In this document: one piece after another, positions 29,389 to 42,215 of the stretch
Layout: each line of letters opens with the position of its first letter
How positions within the stretch are numbered: position 1 is the first letter of the stretch
Assembly: GCA_029817715.1 (NCBI GenBank)
Contig: JARUPY010000563.1
Location: forward strand, 1 to 64,000
DNA: 64,000 nucleotides
DNA from: Melastoma dodecandrum
Lineage: Eukaryota; Streptophyta; Magnoliopsida; Myrtales; Melastomataceae
Direction: 5' to 3'
Made by a program: the position numbers and the translations under genes
The notes under the pieces: model-generated
Databases searched by the model: none
The model's input: only the letters and a program-made list of their open reading frames with translations
What the model was told of the DNA's origin: nothing

Positions 29389-31129
29389 ATGGCGGTGGCT
29401 TTCGACGGTCTCGGGTCCGCTGCAGGGCTGAAGAAGCTCGATGACTACCTTCTGACCCGCAGTTACATTACGGGGTCGGTGTAGTCGGTATTCCTTGTGG
29501 TTTTTTATGGATTGGGTAGCGAGGGCGTCAAATGAGTGAGTTTTCCGTTGGTGATGTCAGCAGCTACCAAGCTTCCAAGGATGACATCACTGTCCTTGCG
29601 GCTCTCCCACAGCCTCCGTCTGCTGAGTTCGTTAACGTCCATAGGTGGTATCACCACATCGACGCCCTCCTGAGGATTTCGTGAGTTATCAATAGCTTTG
29701 TGGAGATATATGGGTTGTAATGTTTGTTCTGTGTGATTGATCTGTCCGTTTTCTTGGTCTAACGAGTTGTTTTATTTGCTCATTAGTGGCGTCTCTGGAG
29801 AGGGTTCTGGTGTAACGATTAAGGGATTTGCTCCTGTTGAGTCTGTTGTCACTCCTCCGGCTGCCGACGAAAAGGCAGGTGTTTTGGTTTTGAGGTGTTA
29901 CGTTGCGTACCAAACCAAACTCTTCATATTTCTTGGTTATGACCTAAACCCCTCGTCGTCTACTTCTTTATCTGTTGCATTTCAGGCTGCGGCTGCCGAG
30001 GATGACGACGATGACGATGTCGACTTGTTTGGTGAAGAGACTGAAGAGGAAAAGAAGGCTGCTGAGGAACGTGCGGCTGCTGTCAAGGCCTCCACAAAGA
30101 AGAAGGAATGTAAGTTGGTCCTCTGTGGCATTTATTTCTGGGTTTGTTTCGGAAGAATGGTGCTTCCATCATCTGTTCGTAACATAGACATGAACTCAGG
30201 TTTTGTTGCTCAAGGATGGTTAGAGTGTCCTGAGGGCATAGTGTTGGTGGATTTCTGGATTCTTGTTTACCCAAGAAAAAACGTGTTCCCAAAGGTCCCT
30301 GTTAACACTAAGTGTGTTGAGTATTATGTGTTTTGGTGTTTCACTTCTCCCAATTTTTGTGTTGCCTTTGAATCTGGTATAATTTAATATGCCCACTAGT
30401 CATTAATACATGCCCGAAAATCATTATTGATTTCTTCCCCCTGTTCAGCTGGAAAGTCGTCTGTCCTTTTGGATGTGAAGCCTTGGGATGATGAGACTGA
30501 CATGAAGAAGCTTGAGGAATCAGTCAGAAGCGTTGAGATGGAAGGATTGCTTTGGGGAGCATGTATGTTGTTTTATCTTGTTATCATTTTCAACCTTTGG
30601 CGACTATCTTGTTCCACTGATCATTCAACTGAGTTGTGGAAATTTGCTTTGTTTACAATGATGATGATATGTTGCACTGAACTATAACAATGTCCGGAAT
30701 TGTTTTACAGCACTCGCACTTGTCATGCAGTAAAATTACACGACAGTACTTATATAAAAAAGAAGAGAATTCACAATACGAAATTGCTTCTAGGACTATG
30801 GACATTCAAATTTTTGCTTTCGGCCCGAGCCTCTATGTGGAGGAATATTCTTGATGTGCTTCTTTTTGCATCAGCCAAACTCGTGCCCGTGGGATATGGC
30901 ATCAAGAAGTTGCAGATCATGCTCACCATCGTGGATGATCTGGTCTCTGTCGATACTCTCATCGAGGAGCATCTGACCGCTGAGCCTATCAATGAGTACG
31001 TCCAGAGCTGCGACATCGTTGCCTTCAATAAGATATGTGAGTATATCTCTTTCTGCCTCATCCATATTAAGGTTTATATCCTTCTCCTTTGGCTCCAACT
31101 AACATCCTCCATTTTTTTTTGTTTCAGAA
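29389..31129 (+). CDS. Elongation factor 1-beta/delta (eEF1B GDP-GTP exchange subunit)
   Basis: Recharges eEF1A by exchanging GDP for GTP during translation elongation in the cytosol. Exons: 29389-29474, 29564-29680, 29787-29874, 29986-30109, 30449-30562, 30875-31036 and a final exon starting at 31128. They give 230 residues in phase. The N-terminal domain reads [19 protein letters not shown]; an acidic hinge of many D and E ends in [19 protein letters not shown]; the C-terminal exchange domain has [41 protein letters not shown], and ends CDIVAFNKI. Two oddities: the third intron appears to begin with GC instead of GT (29875), and the stop codon TAA is split, with T at 31036 and AA at 31128-31129. 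No frameshift is seen. Confidence 0.94.
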
Positions 31130-32903
31130 TTCTGGATAAAAGCCGGTAAAGTCCCGAGAGCAATAAACTCTCTTCATATTTTATTATATCGCATCGCCTG
31201 ATTTTTCGACTTCATGCAGCACTGCTTGCTTTTCAGAACAGACTGCAGTCATGTTATCCGAGTCTGACTTTGGTCTGATTTTTGTGGAAGTGGTTCTGAT
31301 TGAAGGTTGAGAACAGGTGCATATATACTTCAAAAGATGAAATGATGGGCTATCTGAGCAAGGTTACGTTGAAGGACTGGTGAATAAAATGCTCGACTCG
31401 ATATGCATTTGCCTTCATCCCTTGAAGGACGTCTGGTAATGTTAGTTATGCAGCAACGATAAGCCTATGATACAGCTAGAGGACATAGTATGGCGATGGC
31501 GATGTTAACGAAATCTTACCTGACGAAACACTGAGGACAAGAATCAGCTCCGACTGAACTTCCCACTAGTAGAAGCAAGCTACCCGAAGGAGGAATCCAA
31601 AGGGAGCGCATGATCCGCGACAAGGAAAGCAAGGCAATGCGCTCGGTTTGGTCTCGGATCAATGCGATCCCTTTGGATGCATACTTCAGTTGCCATTATT
31701 CATCCCATTTCCTTCTCCCCCTCCCATTCCTACTCTGTTTGTACCACTCGCTTGTGATTTCCACTACACGATGAATGACGGAGGGGAGAGAAGTCCCCCC
31801 GCTCAATTTAAAGGCCAAGAAATTCGTAAATGGGAAATAAAATTGACCAAGTCCCCTCCTAACGAACCCAATCATATGATTGGCTTTGGCCCCTCCTAAT
31901 ACTTTTAGGACCAAAAACAAGTAGAAGAAATCAAGCCCCAGATCATTTGAAAGGGAGAACATGGCATATAGCGTGGATCTTCTTAATTTTCTTTTTGGTT
32001 ATGGACAGACCTGACCCATCTTTATATTGTGATCCTCTTAATTAGTTTATACAGACCTATTTTGACCAAACACATGACACCCAATGCCCATCAAACACCC
32101 TCATCAATTGTCGCAACAAGTCAAAAACCTTCAGTCGAATTGGGTCATTTGGGTAGGAAGAGGAATACCAAATAGCAAAAAAAAAAAATCATATTTCTCT
32201 TTTGTTGGTTTCCACCCCCCTTATTTTAATTTGTGCGACAAAGGAAAACTGTGGTCCAAAAGAAGAAGGCCCCTACAACCTCGTCATTCCACCTGCCTCG
32301 CGCTCCTCGTTTCCTTATGTTATACACCTTTAAGCTGAAGGAAGATTGTTTAGAAAGCATGCATCTCATGAGTATACATTTCCTTTTGTAGCCTAGTAGT
32401 AGATTTAATAAAACTCTACCCCCCCAAGAGATCTCCTTCTCAAATCATGATTCAAATGATGGGATTTGAGGCGCTACCCCTCATACCCCTTTCCTTCATA
32501 TGATTGGCACGTTCTTGTCCAAACCTGTGACTTCTTCCCCCCCCCCCCTCCACATGCGTTAGTTAGTCTCATTGAATTTTGCATTACATCTGGGGGGTGG
32601 GGGGGACACCAACTTGGAGCTGATACTAATGTTGATTGATTAATCATCGATTAATGTCGTTAGGATAAGCCTTCATTTGGGCCGTGCCTTTAGGACACTT
32701 TAATGGGCCACAAATGTGAACCCAAGACGATTAGGCCCCATTCCTTTGGGCCTGAATATGGGCCGAGTTGCTTTGCAGTCTATATATATCAAATTATTTT
32801 TGTAACGACTTACCAACGAACTTCCCCCGCTCACATCAACGAAGCTCTTCGTTCGAGTTCAAATCTCTTTGGTTTTCTGCATTTCTTCGCTGACGGCGAG
32901 GCG
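31130..32903. other. eEF1B 3' UTR and intergenic DNA
   Basis: The 3' UTR of eEF1B occupies the first few hundred bases. The rest holds short poly-C and poly-G tracts (near 32540 and 32593) and no recognisable gene. The last about 150 bp are the promoter and 5' UTR of the TM9 gene. Confidence 0.5.
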
Positions 32904-35179
32904 ATGGCGCTGCCGTATTCGACGAGAGTGATGTTGCTGGGGATCATGCTCGCGCTTCCGGTTGTTGTTTACGCTATGAGGACGATTGGGTTCGGCGTCT
33001 CGTATCCTCCTCCTCTGCCTCCGGAGGTGGACGTCCCTCGTAGTTATGAGTTGGGCGATATCGTCCCACTCTTTGCCAATACTATTTATTCTGAGGGTCG
33101 ACCATGGTAATTGTCTGTTCTTTTATCTTTCTTGTCCGTTGAAAAATGTCACGAGTGTTGTGTTTAATCGTGTTTTTTGGTCTATGCGGGAAAGATGGCA
33201 GTTTTGTTGTTGTTACTCGTGTAGACTTCGAGGTTACTTCCTTCTTGGTGATGATTTACTGAAAACCGTCTCTTGCCACGCAGTGAAACGCAGTTGTACT
33301 TTGACTTCCCGTTATGCCCGCCTGGAGGTAAGATCTCAATCCATCATATGGCCTTACTAGGAATCTGTTCGTGTGTCTGATGCTTTCTTTGTGCAGAACC
33401 GATCCGCCGTGGCAATCCATCCTTCCTAGAGATCATATCTGGTGATTGTTGGAAGAATTCTCTGTATAAGCTCGAGTTCAAAGTTGAAACAGTTTCCAAG
33501 GTTCTCTGCGAAAGGAATCTCAAGAAAGACGAAGTCATTAAGTTGAGGAACGCTGTGAGGAATGGTTATGTGTATGACCTCTTCACTGAGGATGGCCTTC
33601 GCGTGAAACTGAACCTTGGAAGGATCGTGACGAACGACTGCAAGGCGAACGAGATGAGAAGCCTCGACCCTCCTCGATACTTCCTGTCCACCCACGTCAA
33701 GTTCCGAGGGTACATCTCGGATGCCCAGCTGGTGGGGATCGAGGTTGACGAAATGGAGGACAATCCTGTTGTCGATATAACCGAACTAAAGGAACTCAAT
33801 GTCACATTCACTTATGACGTCTTCTGGTGGAACGACAAACTTGAAGGTGGTGGAGCTCCTGGTTTGTCACGCTCGAAGGTGGAAGCTGATGTAGTTGTCT
33901 GGAGATGGAGCGAATTCTTGCTGTGGCCATACTTTTATTGGTATCTGTCAATGCTTACAGCTTTGGTTTCGGGAATCGCTCTTTATGTCCGTGGTTATCT
34001 CCACCGGTAAGATTGTCTTTTCATTGTTACACAAACTGATTACATCTAAGTCCACTCGAATTAGCACATTTCGTCCTTGCAGGTCAATGAGTCCATACAT
34101 CACACTGCTTGGAGCATTCCTGGGTGCGGGAATCCATCTCCTCATCTTGTAAGTGCACCCTGTCGTCATCTAAGGGCAATTTGAAGTTGTCTGTTTCGGT
34201 AATATGATGTCCATTCCTTTGCAGAATGGTTCATTTTTCTACAGGATGAGGAATGTCGTGTTCCAGCCGTGTCCGTTCAGAGGCACTAGCTTTTTCATTG
34301 TTAATTTTCATGTCTTTGCTTCACTGGTGTCGGGCGCTGCGTCCGTTCTCTTCTGTAGGAGACACGCTACAAATGAATGGGTACTCACCTCTTCTTCCAG
34401 TCCTTCAATTAGTATTCTAGCATGATCACTAGCTGAACTGACAAAATGGCTATTTCCATGTGTTGCAGAAAGAATGCATCTTCCAGGCATGGTTGTTCCT
34501 GCATGCTCCTGTGGTGACTATTCTCCTGTTCAACCGGGGAGTATACGACATAACGGCTACGGTCAAGTTGGTGAAGCTCGCAGAAGACGTCAAGATCGAA
34601 ACCCTCCTGAAGTTCTTCCTAGGGAGTGCTCTGTTCCAGCTTTTTGCGGGCTGGATCATAAATATCTGGGTCACAAGAATTGGGGAAGTGCTCCCTGTAG
34701 TGCTCAGGGATGACACACCGCCTAACAGGATGTCATGGCCAAGTGTGATCTACCAAGTCCATCTTTTCTTCATCCCGTCAATCACGACCTGGTTTTTTGT
34801 CAACATGGACTTGGTCTTCTCGAGCATATGGGGATTCAAGGTCTGCGGGATTTGGGCGAACCTGGTCTTGTTCTCGTTGATCCTGATTCTGCTGACTGCG
34901 GCCTCTGCAGCTCTCTCGACGCACCATCTGATATCTGATGGAAACTCCAAGTGGTGGTGGCGGCACATTCTTCACGGGGGAGCGACTGCTGCAGTCCTGT
35001 TCCTAGTGGGGATAAATTTCCTTGCCAACGCAAACTGGAACGACGCCATGGAGAGGATACTGTCGATTGGGTATCTTGCCGGCATGTGCTATGGGATCTT
35101 CGTGGTTCTTGGCACCGTGAGCTACTGGAGCTCGTCGATCGTTAGCCGAAGCCAGATGACACATCCTCATTCCAATTAA
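32904..35179 (+). CDS. Transmembrane 9 superfamily (TMN/EMP) protein, divergent
   Basis: TM9 proteins sit in Golgi and endosomal membranes. They have a large lumenal N-terminal domain and nine membrane spans, and are linked to cargo sorting and ion homeostasis. Exons 32904-33106, 33284-33327, 33397-34006, 34083-34148, 34245-34380 and 34469-35179 read in phase to 589 residues. A signal sequence (residues about 8-24) is followed by YELGDIVPLFAN, then YFDFPLCPPG, and a lumenal domain with TYDVFW (exon 3). The C-terminal half is a series of hydrophobic segments with FFIVNFHVFASLVSG, LFNRGVYDIT and YLAGMCYGIFVVLGTVSYWSS, the last matching the conserved final spans. It differs from most plant family members in several core motifs, and it ends SQMTHPHSN rather than with the usual C-terminal K-x-D/E Golgi-retention signal. 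The adjoining duplicate at 35.4-36.3 kb is broken. Confidence 0.85.
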
Positions 35180-35404
35180 ACCCAAGGAAGAGGGATTCAG
35201 ATTAGATTAGACAGACATTTCATAATTCGAGATTGACTCCATTGTAGCAACCTCGTCTGCGTGATTTTTTTTAGTAAGAATATGAATATTGAAATACACT
35301 CAAATCAAAATTCTACTTCTCATTAACAATATAACGGATTTCAACTGTATTTGCCACCAGAAAAAAATAAGGTATATAGTCTTTATTAAGTACAATCAAG
35401 AACA

Positions 35405-36335
35405 ATGGCACTCCTCTGCTCGATGAGATTGATTACCATCGGGTTTCTCGAGTGCAACTCCAGAACACTCTTGCCAGTGCAAGAGGGTGGGCTGACCATC
35501 TTCTTTAACGTGCACATCTTCACATCGTTCGTACTGGGCTTCATGGGTGTTTTCTTTCTCAGAAGGCATACTACGCATCACCTGAATCGAATTTCTGACA
35601 CTTAGAATCCAGTCAAAGTTGGATTCTTTGATTCCACATGTTGGTTGATTGATTGGGATGTGTTATTGCAGACATACGGCGTGGTTGGAGCAGCATGCAC
35701 CTGCCCTGGTCCTCTTACTCTTCACACGCTCAATGAAGAGATCAGTTCTGGCAAGTGCAGACCCAAATGGCATTGGCGATCCAAGATGTTGGCATCGCGT
35801 CAGTGCTCATTTTGTTCCTAGGAAGTGTGCTGTTCCGGCCTCTGGGTGCATCTTTGGCGTATTTCTTAACCAAAGAATGTCATGATTTCCCAGCAGCACA
35901 TGAATTCTCAAAGCAGTGAGATGACGACCTTTCCTCACTTCCATCAACGTCCTTTCCCTAATCCCCTGTCCTCGCCCAGTTTTGCCCGAATCCGGAAGCT
36001 ACGTTCACGTGCTGATGTCGGTTCAAAATTTACGGACAACTCGAGGGCCTTCATTTGATGTTGCAGGCTTTTCCTAAGCTGCGGAGGGATTGCTGTCAAC
36101 CTTCTCATAACGGGTTTGATATTCCATATCAGAGCAAATAGTTATGGCTTCCCTGGTGACAATACGGGTGTTGGGCTATCATGCCGGTATATGCTACCCA
36201 CGCGGTTTTCCTGGTACTTGGGGTCCTTAAAGCTACCGGACTTTCTCACTTGCCATCCGTGGACTGGTGGCACATCATCATGCAAATTGTGGAGACTTCG
36301 ACTTGGATTACTCGTCTGTCTTATGTTTTAGAAAC
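35405..36335 (+). pseudogene. Truncated TM9 superfamily duplicate
   Basis: A broken copy of the C-terminal half of the TM9 gene immediately upstream. Matching pieces: FFNVHIFTSFVLGFMGVFFLRRH (35493-35575; compare FIVNFHVFASLVSG in the intact gene), QHAPALVLLLFTRS (35690-35730; compare HAPVVTILLFNRG), a LFLGSVLFRPL segment near 35810-35840, GGIAVNLLITGLIFHI (36082-36130) and GYHAGICYPRGF (36175-36220). The frames differ and the N-terminal lumenal domain is missing. It arose by tandem duplication and lies directly downstream of the first UGT copy. Confidence 0.75.
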
Positions 36336-37499
36336 ATCATTGAACTGAAACATCCATTTCGATAGCAAATCAAATCATAGGCAGATGTCTGTTTGACAAC
36401 TGATTGTCGAACGGAAGACGACTCAAGACTCGTTAAAGACTGAATTGATTAAGAGATGAAATATGATCGACGAGCTTGTTTAGCGGTTCGTGAGAAGAAC
36501 CGCCTTGCTGCAAGCAACTGGCTGCCTTCTCCTTCTGCTCCATTGCTCTGTCTCTCATCTCTTTCCCATTGTGATCCTTGAACAGTTGCGTAATAGCCCT
36601 CTCGATGTTACTTCTCTCAATTTTGTTCTCCAGATGCACCCCGACTCTCCAAACGTTGGTCACGTACCTCGTGTTGACGGTTTGGTCAGAGAAGAACGGC
36701 ATGCATATCATCGGCACCCGTTCCCACAAGCTCTCCGGAGTCGAATTCCAACCGTTGTGTGTCCAGAATGCTCCAACAGCAGGGTGGGCCAGGATGTCCT
36801 GCTGGGGCACCTGGTTTACAATCTTTCCCCGCTCCATGAGGATCTGGAGGTACTAGACTGGAAGTTTGTCGAGGCATCCTGAACCACCTTCTCTGATGAC
36901 CCACAGAAAGGAGCAACTGCTACTGGCCAGGCCCAAAGCTATTTCTTGGATCTGTTCGTCTGTCACGGCCGCGATGCTGCCAATGCGGATGTAGAGGACA
37001 GACTGGCACAGTTTCCCATCCAGCCGCGATATGCAGCCAATGTCAGCAGTCAGTAGACTGCTTGAAGAAGCCGGGAAACACTTGAGGAAGGGGCCTATGG
37101 GGAATAGCTGGATCGAGAACTGTTCACGAAGCATCGCCAGGGGGGCCGATTTGACGTCATCAAATGTATGGAATATGATTCCAGAAGATTTTCCAGTACT
37201 TCTAACCATGTCGACAATGACCTGCAGAATTTTGTCACGATCCTGACCCCTGATTATTGGCAAATCCTTAATCTTCAGGGGGGGAAACTCGAGAATCTCT
37301 TCTTTCAATTTCGAATCTGCCTCACGAGGCAACAACAAAAGGCATGTCAGGCTTGAATGGTTGTCTTCCTAGAAAAAACAGGAGTCTTGTTATGGATGCA
37401 CCTTGAATCGGATAGTAGCCCTTCTCGATCAAAAGAGGGGAGGCGGCCAAGATACTGTGTGATGCTGCGCTGGTGGGCCTCAGCACCATCCTGGGAATC

Positions 37500-38169
37500 T
37501 GTTTGCAGGCGAAACACGTCGCGATATATCGGGGACTAAGTGTTGAATGTGGTCGCCAATAAAGAAAGTAACGAAGAACAATCAGAAATCACTAAGTATA
37601 AAGAGAAAAACTTACAGCCATCTTGTAACAACACTTAAGACGATTACGTACAGTCAGATTGACAATCAAGAAGCCCTTCGGGGTCAAAAAATGATTGTCG
37701 TGTGTTCACAATTGACCGGGGATGACTTATTTATAGGCACTAACTAATAACTGTCGACCGATGCACGTTGAACACGTGCTAATTGTTCTAAAACTGACTA
37801 CCATCTAACTAGTGAGATGACTTGATCGTCGATACTTCAAACTGTCGACCGATGCACGTTGAACACGTGCTAATTGTTCTAAAACTGACTACCATCTAAC
37901 TAGTGAGATGACTTGATCGTCGATACTTCATGAACATCGGCCCTTCGAGCATCGACCTTAATCCTTGCCGTCTCTCTTCGTCACTGAAGATCTTTGATGA
38001 AGTGTTACCATCGACCTTCGCTTCGTCAACATACTCCTGAATTAGCATCGATCCTTGACAGCTACCTTTAGCATTGCATCGTCGATCGAACATCCTCCAA
38101 GCAACATCGATCTTGGTTTTCTCCAAAGCCCATCGCAGGAGGCCCAAAATGACGTTTATCGTGTAAACA
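37500..38169 (-). repeat. 3' LTR of element A
   Basis: 670 bp. Contains a 91-bp unit duplicated in tandem at about 37750-37840 and 37841-37930 (begins CTGTCGACCGATGCACG), which is single in the other LTR. It therefore arose after, or was lost since, insertion. Confidence 0.88.
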
Positions 38170-38320
38170 TTTGGCCCCCCTTCATTTGACACGTCTGTTT
38201 ATCTCACAGATTCCTCTATATAACTCTTGACATCTCGTTGTCTGCCTTTGTTCAAAACTCTTATCCTCATTGCGCCGCCTGCTCCTTATTTTCTCTCTTT
38301 TCAGCAATATCTCTCTACCC

Positions 38321-38734
38321 ATGGCTCCCCAATCATTCTACAATCACACATCATTGAAGGGGTCCGACGTTTATTTCAAAGACTTCAAAAACCTAGCAAC
38401 GGATGTCGTGACAAGTAAGACTAGCGACTTCGCCGACGAAGAGGAGAGGTCGAAAGGACAGATTACTCTGAGTCCCTTTTTTAGGGGTGGCCGCTTCAAC
38501 CCTGCGACAAAGGATAAACATGTGCCCTGTGATTACCTCCTTCCCGATCCTGAGGTCATACCGATCTGCAGACCCAACTTCGTCGATCCAGGTAATTGGT
38601 GTCGACCCTCTGACAAGATTCGATCGTCTGACAAGAGTCGATCCTCTGACCCTCTCAACCAAAGAGATGGTCGAATCAAGAGTAGCGAAGGCTTGCATGA
38701 ACCATGTTTGCATATACTGGCAATTCTCCACTGA
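38321..38734 (+). CDS. Antisense reading frame inside LTR element A
   Basis: An open frame starting MAPQSFYNHTSLKGSD on the strand opposite to gag, next to the 3' LTR. A TATA-like CTATATAAC lies at about 38215-38223, roughly 100 bp before the ATG, with a pyrimidine-rich leader between. A possible donor GTAATT occurs near 38591, so the real 3' end may differ. No domain is recognised. Some plant Ty3/gypsy lineages (Tat/Grande) are known to carry an antisense gene near the 3' LTR, and by position this could be one. It could equally be a captured gene fragment or chance. Confidence 0.35.
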   Translation: MAPQSFYNHTSLKGSDVYFKDFKNLATDVVTSKTSDFADEEERSKGQITLSPFFRGGRFNPATKDKHVPCDYLLPDPEVIPICRPNFVDPGNWCRPSDKIRSSDKSRSSDPLNQRDGRIKSSEGLHEPCLHILAILH

Positions 38735-39876
38735 GTTGTAGGGGAGATGGATGTACTAGTTAAACGCTGGTCCAATAAGTGAATTGGGGAAGAGTCGAAC
38801 CTTTCAGTGGTCGTTGTTCGATGCCTCACACGTTTGACGAGTGAACCTAGCCATATGCTCTATCGATGTCATCTCATCTTCACCAGAGAAGCGAGTGAAA
38901 TTGGGGATCTTATAACCCCTAGGATTAGGATAATCTCAATTGATAAACTCAGGACGTGAAAGTTTCTTTTTGTCCGGCTGTCCTATAAAGGCTAACCTCT
39001 TCTCGACGCACCGCTCCTGGGACCATTTGCTCAACTACTCGAGCGATCACAACTCTGTAATCAACAGGATCAATAGGCCTCAGAGGAACTCTAGGGACTT
39101 CTCTTTCTAACGGATTTCTATTAGCTTCCCTATTGAAAGTAGGTACATCCCTAGGGACATCACCGAAAAGGTTTCTCTTTGGGAAGTGACCTTCTACAGG
39201 TGGTCCGCGGACAGGGTATCGATAGTGGATCGCGAATAATGGCTCTCCCTTCGACAATGAGGAGGAGCGTATACCTGTGGTCGATAGGGATCCTACATAT
39301 CATCATCAAGATCAACGAACTCATTATAGCTATTCAATTGATCAGGTGTGACAAAATCGCCTCGATCATCAGATACAAAACGTGACCTACTTGGTTCAGT
39401 CCGTCGATAGTCCTGAGTTAAATGGAGAGGATCCTGGGTGGTCTCATGATTGAAACTTACCCTACGTTTCCCATCACGAATAGTAGCCCTTCGTACCACG
39501 GTGTCGGGGGAAATTCAGCATCGATCCTGGCATTTATTCCTTGGAGTTGTTTTTGTAACTCCAAGAAGTTTTCCTGATATTTGGCTTGCATTTGTAGAAA
39601 CACGTCCAAGGGAACTATCTCATATACATTTTGCAGGACGTTCAACACAGGGTATGTCCCTCGCTCCTACGTCTGGACATTTTGTTGCCCAATGTTCTGG
39701 GCATTTTGTTGCCCATTCTGACGGCTCTGAGCATTGTTAATAGTTTCGCCTTGCCTAGAATTAGTATCCAAATCAACACGAGTATCGGCCATTCTGTTAG
39801 CCGCACTTCGGGTCGTTGGCATTTCGTGTAATCGCACAAAACTCACTTTCGACTCTCACTGTGATCGCCAAAAACG

Positions 39877-40428
39877 TGTTTGCGGGCAAAACACATCGCG
39901 ATATATCGAGGACTAAGTGTTGAATGTGGTCGCCAATAAAGAAAGTAACAAAGAACAATCAGAAATCACTAAGCACAAAGAGAAAGACTTACAACCATCT
40001 TGCAACAACACTTAAGACGATTACGTACAGTCGGGTTGACAATCAAGCAGGCATTCGGGGTCATAGAATGATTGTTGTGTGTTTACAATTGACCGGGGCT
40101 GACTTATTTATAGACACTAACTAATAACTGTCGACCGATGCACGTTGAACACGTGCTAATTGTTCTAAAATCGACTACCATCTAACTAGTGAGACGACTC
40201 GATCGTCGATACTGCATGAACATCGGCCCTTCGAGCATCGACCTTAATCCTTGCCGTCTCTCTTCGTCAGTAAAGAACTTTGATGAAGTATTACCATCGA
40301 CCTTCGCTTTGTCAACATACTCCTGAATTAGCATCGATCCTTGACAGCTACCTCTGGCATTGCATTATCGATCGAACATCTCCAAAGCCCATCGCAGGAG
40401 ACCCAAAATAACGTTTATCGTGTAAACA
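39877..40428 (-). repeat. 5' LTR of element A
   Basis: 552 bp, highly similar to 37500-38169 apart from the missing 91-bp repeat and a 27-bp gap (near 40380). Several point differences show that the insertion is not very recent. Confidence 0.88.
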
Positions 40429-40832
40429 GAACCCCCAACTTATCGGCCACTTTCTAAGTGAAGATGTAAGGAATCCCTGATGAGGCATGCCACCAACCCA
40501 TTCCTATGCAACTCCTCTAGGGAAGCAGTAAATGGCTTCACCCTCCAAGTTATGAGGATTTTAGACAGGACTGCTAGGTCAGTGGTGGCAATCTCGGAGT
40601 CATCGAAGCCGCACAGTATTGAGTGTAACTCAAGGTCAGGGTAGTTGGAAGAGTTCAGGGGATTGTAGTTGGAGTGGATGACGGTGACTAGGAGCCCTCG
40701 CGAGTGGAGCACCTGTGCCGACTGCATCATTGGGCTAAGGTGGCCCTAGAGTGGTAGAGGGAAGAGGACGATGCGGGCAATGTTGTTTGCGCATCTCTTT
40801 TTTGAATCCATGGCCGTGTCTGAGGGTGCCAT

Positions 40833-41600
40833 TGTTGGATGGAGCTGCAAGATGACGGAATGGGAATAGACAACTTCAATAAAGATGTTTGTTGATGTAT
40901 AGACATATGAATGTCCTTTTTGTCCGAAAGCGGGGAGACAGACTGATTGGCTGTCATGGACGTCTACGTACCATTTTAAAGTAATCAAACTTCTTGCATT
41001 GGCTGCTCCGCTATCCCGGCCAGCCGCCTGTCGAAGGCTGGTTGCCATCTCAAGGCGTGTTCAGAGATAATCCTTCCTTCGCCAGGAGACATGGCTTCTT
41101 CTGTGTTGGAAACGTTGGTGGGCACTCGCAGTGTGGGCGAAACAACGACCATCCTGAAATCTCATCCTTCGTCGTCGCCTATGATTGGTGTCACCCGATA
41201 CTCTTCTTGTTGAACGTTGGTGGGCGAAGCAACGAACATTCACTCACTTGTGAGACAAACTGATAAATTTCCAAGGAAAAGACTCTCTTCTTCTTTTCAT
41301 TTTCTTTTCATACAACTAAGTTATTTATAGATAAAAGAGAAAGAACACTTAGACTTCCGACTCTTGGCCTTCTAAATGACTCTTGGCCTTCCGACTCTTG
41401 GACTTCTCCAAATGATTTTTGGCCTTTGACTCTTGGACTTCCCTAAACATAATCAATTTTATTTTCAACATTTTGCGGGTTGTTCCAAGGGTAAAATTAT
41501 CTTTTAACACAAATGGTTTTCTTGCTTTCATTTTCCATGCCATGCCTCTTTGCAGAACAATCCAAGTAATTTATGGCACCTAAGATATGGAAGCGGCTAT
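40833..41600. other. Upstream flank of UGT copy 1 with short tandem repeats
   Basis: No gene. It contains two copies of a GAACGTTGGTGGGC-like motif (near 41105 and 41212). At 41350-41450 there are four to five degenerate repeats of GACTCTTGG(C/A)CTTC. The composition from 41.28 kb on resembles an LTR fragment. Confidence 0.4.
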
Positions 41601-41639
41601 TAACAAAGTGAACGGTTATTTCGTTAGACTGTTTTGTTC

Positions 41640-42215
41640 ATTTTTACGAAACGATTCATAGAGTACACAAAAATTTTGTACTCTTGACCCTAGTGTTTTT
41701 TTACATTTCCAAAAATTTTGTAAAGTACAAAAAATCTCCGTATTCTCGTGGCGTAGTGGTTCCATACATTGTGCTATTGTTTTTTACATTATGAAGAACT
41801 TTTGTATTCTTGACTGATTTCTTCCGGCGGCCACCTCTTTCTCTCATTCAAAATCGTGCATGAGACTCTTATTTCCCATGACTCCGTTCGCGTAGTAAAC
41901 TCCGCACATTTGTATGCACATTTGTATAGTGTTTCGTACTTTGTGAAGATATTTCATACTCTTGTCACGTACCGGTTTTGTACATTTGTATATTGTTTCT
42001 TACTTCACGAGAATATTTAGTACTCTTGTCACGTCGTGAATTTTGTATATTGCACTACTATTTCGTATCTTACAAAGAAATTTCTTATTCTTATCGCGTA
42101 GCAAACTTCACACAGTACATTACGAATTTTTTCATACTCTTATTGTGTATCACTTAGTACGTTTGAGTATTATTTTGTATATTACGAATTTTCTTCATGC
42201 TATTGTCGCGGAGCG
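41640..42215. repeat. Degenerate tandem repeat, unit roughly 80-95 bp
   Basis: Repeats of a theme: (T)TGTATATTG..CTATTTCGTA, then CTTACGAAGA, then TTTC.TACTCTTGTCGCGTAG, seen at least six times with varied spacing. AT-rich, no coding signal. The units are strongly diverged. Confidence 0.6.

Larger units (their letters stand above)
37500..40428 (-). mobile_element. Non-autonomous Ty3/gypsy-like LTR element A, inserted in UGT copy 1
   Basis: Bounded by direct repeats that start TGTTTGC and end AAACA: 37500-38169 (670 bp) and 39877-40428 (552 bp). A near-perfect 5-bp target duplication flanks it (GAATC / GAACC). Transcription runs on the - strand. The primer-binding region lies just inside the 39877 end (TTTTTGGCGATCACAGTG), and the polypurine tract is GAAGGGGGGCCAAA just inside 38169. 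The interior encodes a broken gag on the - strand (FLQMQAKYQENFLELQKQLQ near 39560; YKIPNFTRFSGEDEM near 38900) and no protease, integrase or reverse transcriptase. The length difference between the LTRs is a 91-bp tandem duplication plus a 27-bp indel. The LTR ends resemble those of element B at 48730-50884. Confidence 0.9.
36433..40832 (-). pseudogene. UGT76-like glucosyltransferase copy 1, split by an LTR element
   Basis: Family-1 UDP-sugar glycosyltransferases attach glucose to small acceptors in the cytosol. The C-terminal part (36433-37499) reads in long frames with the PSPG box (VPQQDILAHPAVGAFWTHNGWNS) and FPIGPFLKCFPASSSSLL. The N-terminal part (40434-40832) starts MAPSDTAMD and has LFPLPL, HLSPMMQ and VIHSNYNP. 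The two parts are separated by the LTR element at 37500-40428, and meet at the codons for the QEVANKLG/IPRM region. Other lesions: a stop in place of Q in PLPLQGH, a frameshift after LVACLI, and a TAG just after DKLPV (near 36854). An intron of about 85 bp follows GYYPIQ (near 37324-37408). The PSPG box has lost its first Trp. Clearly dead. Confidence 0.92.
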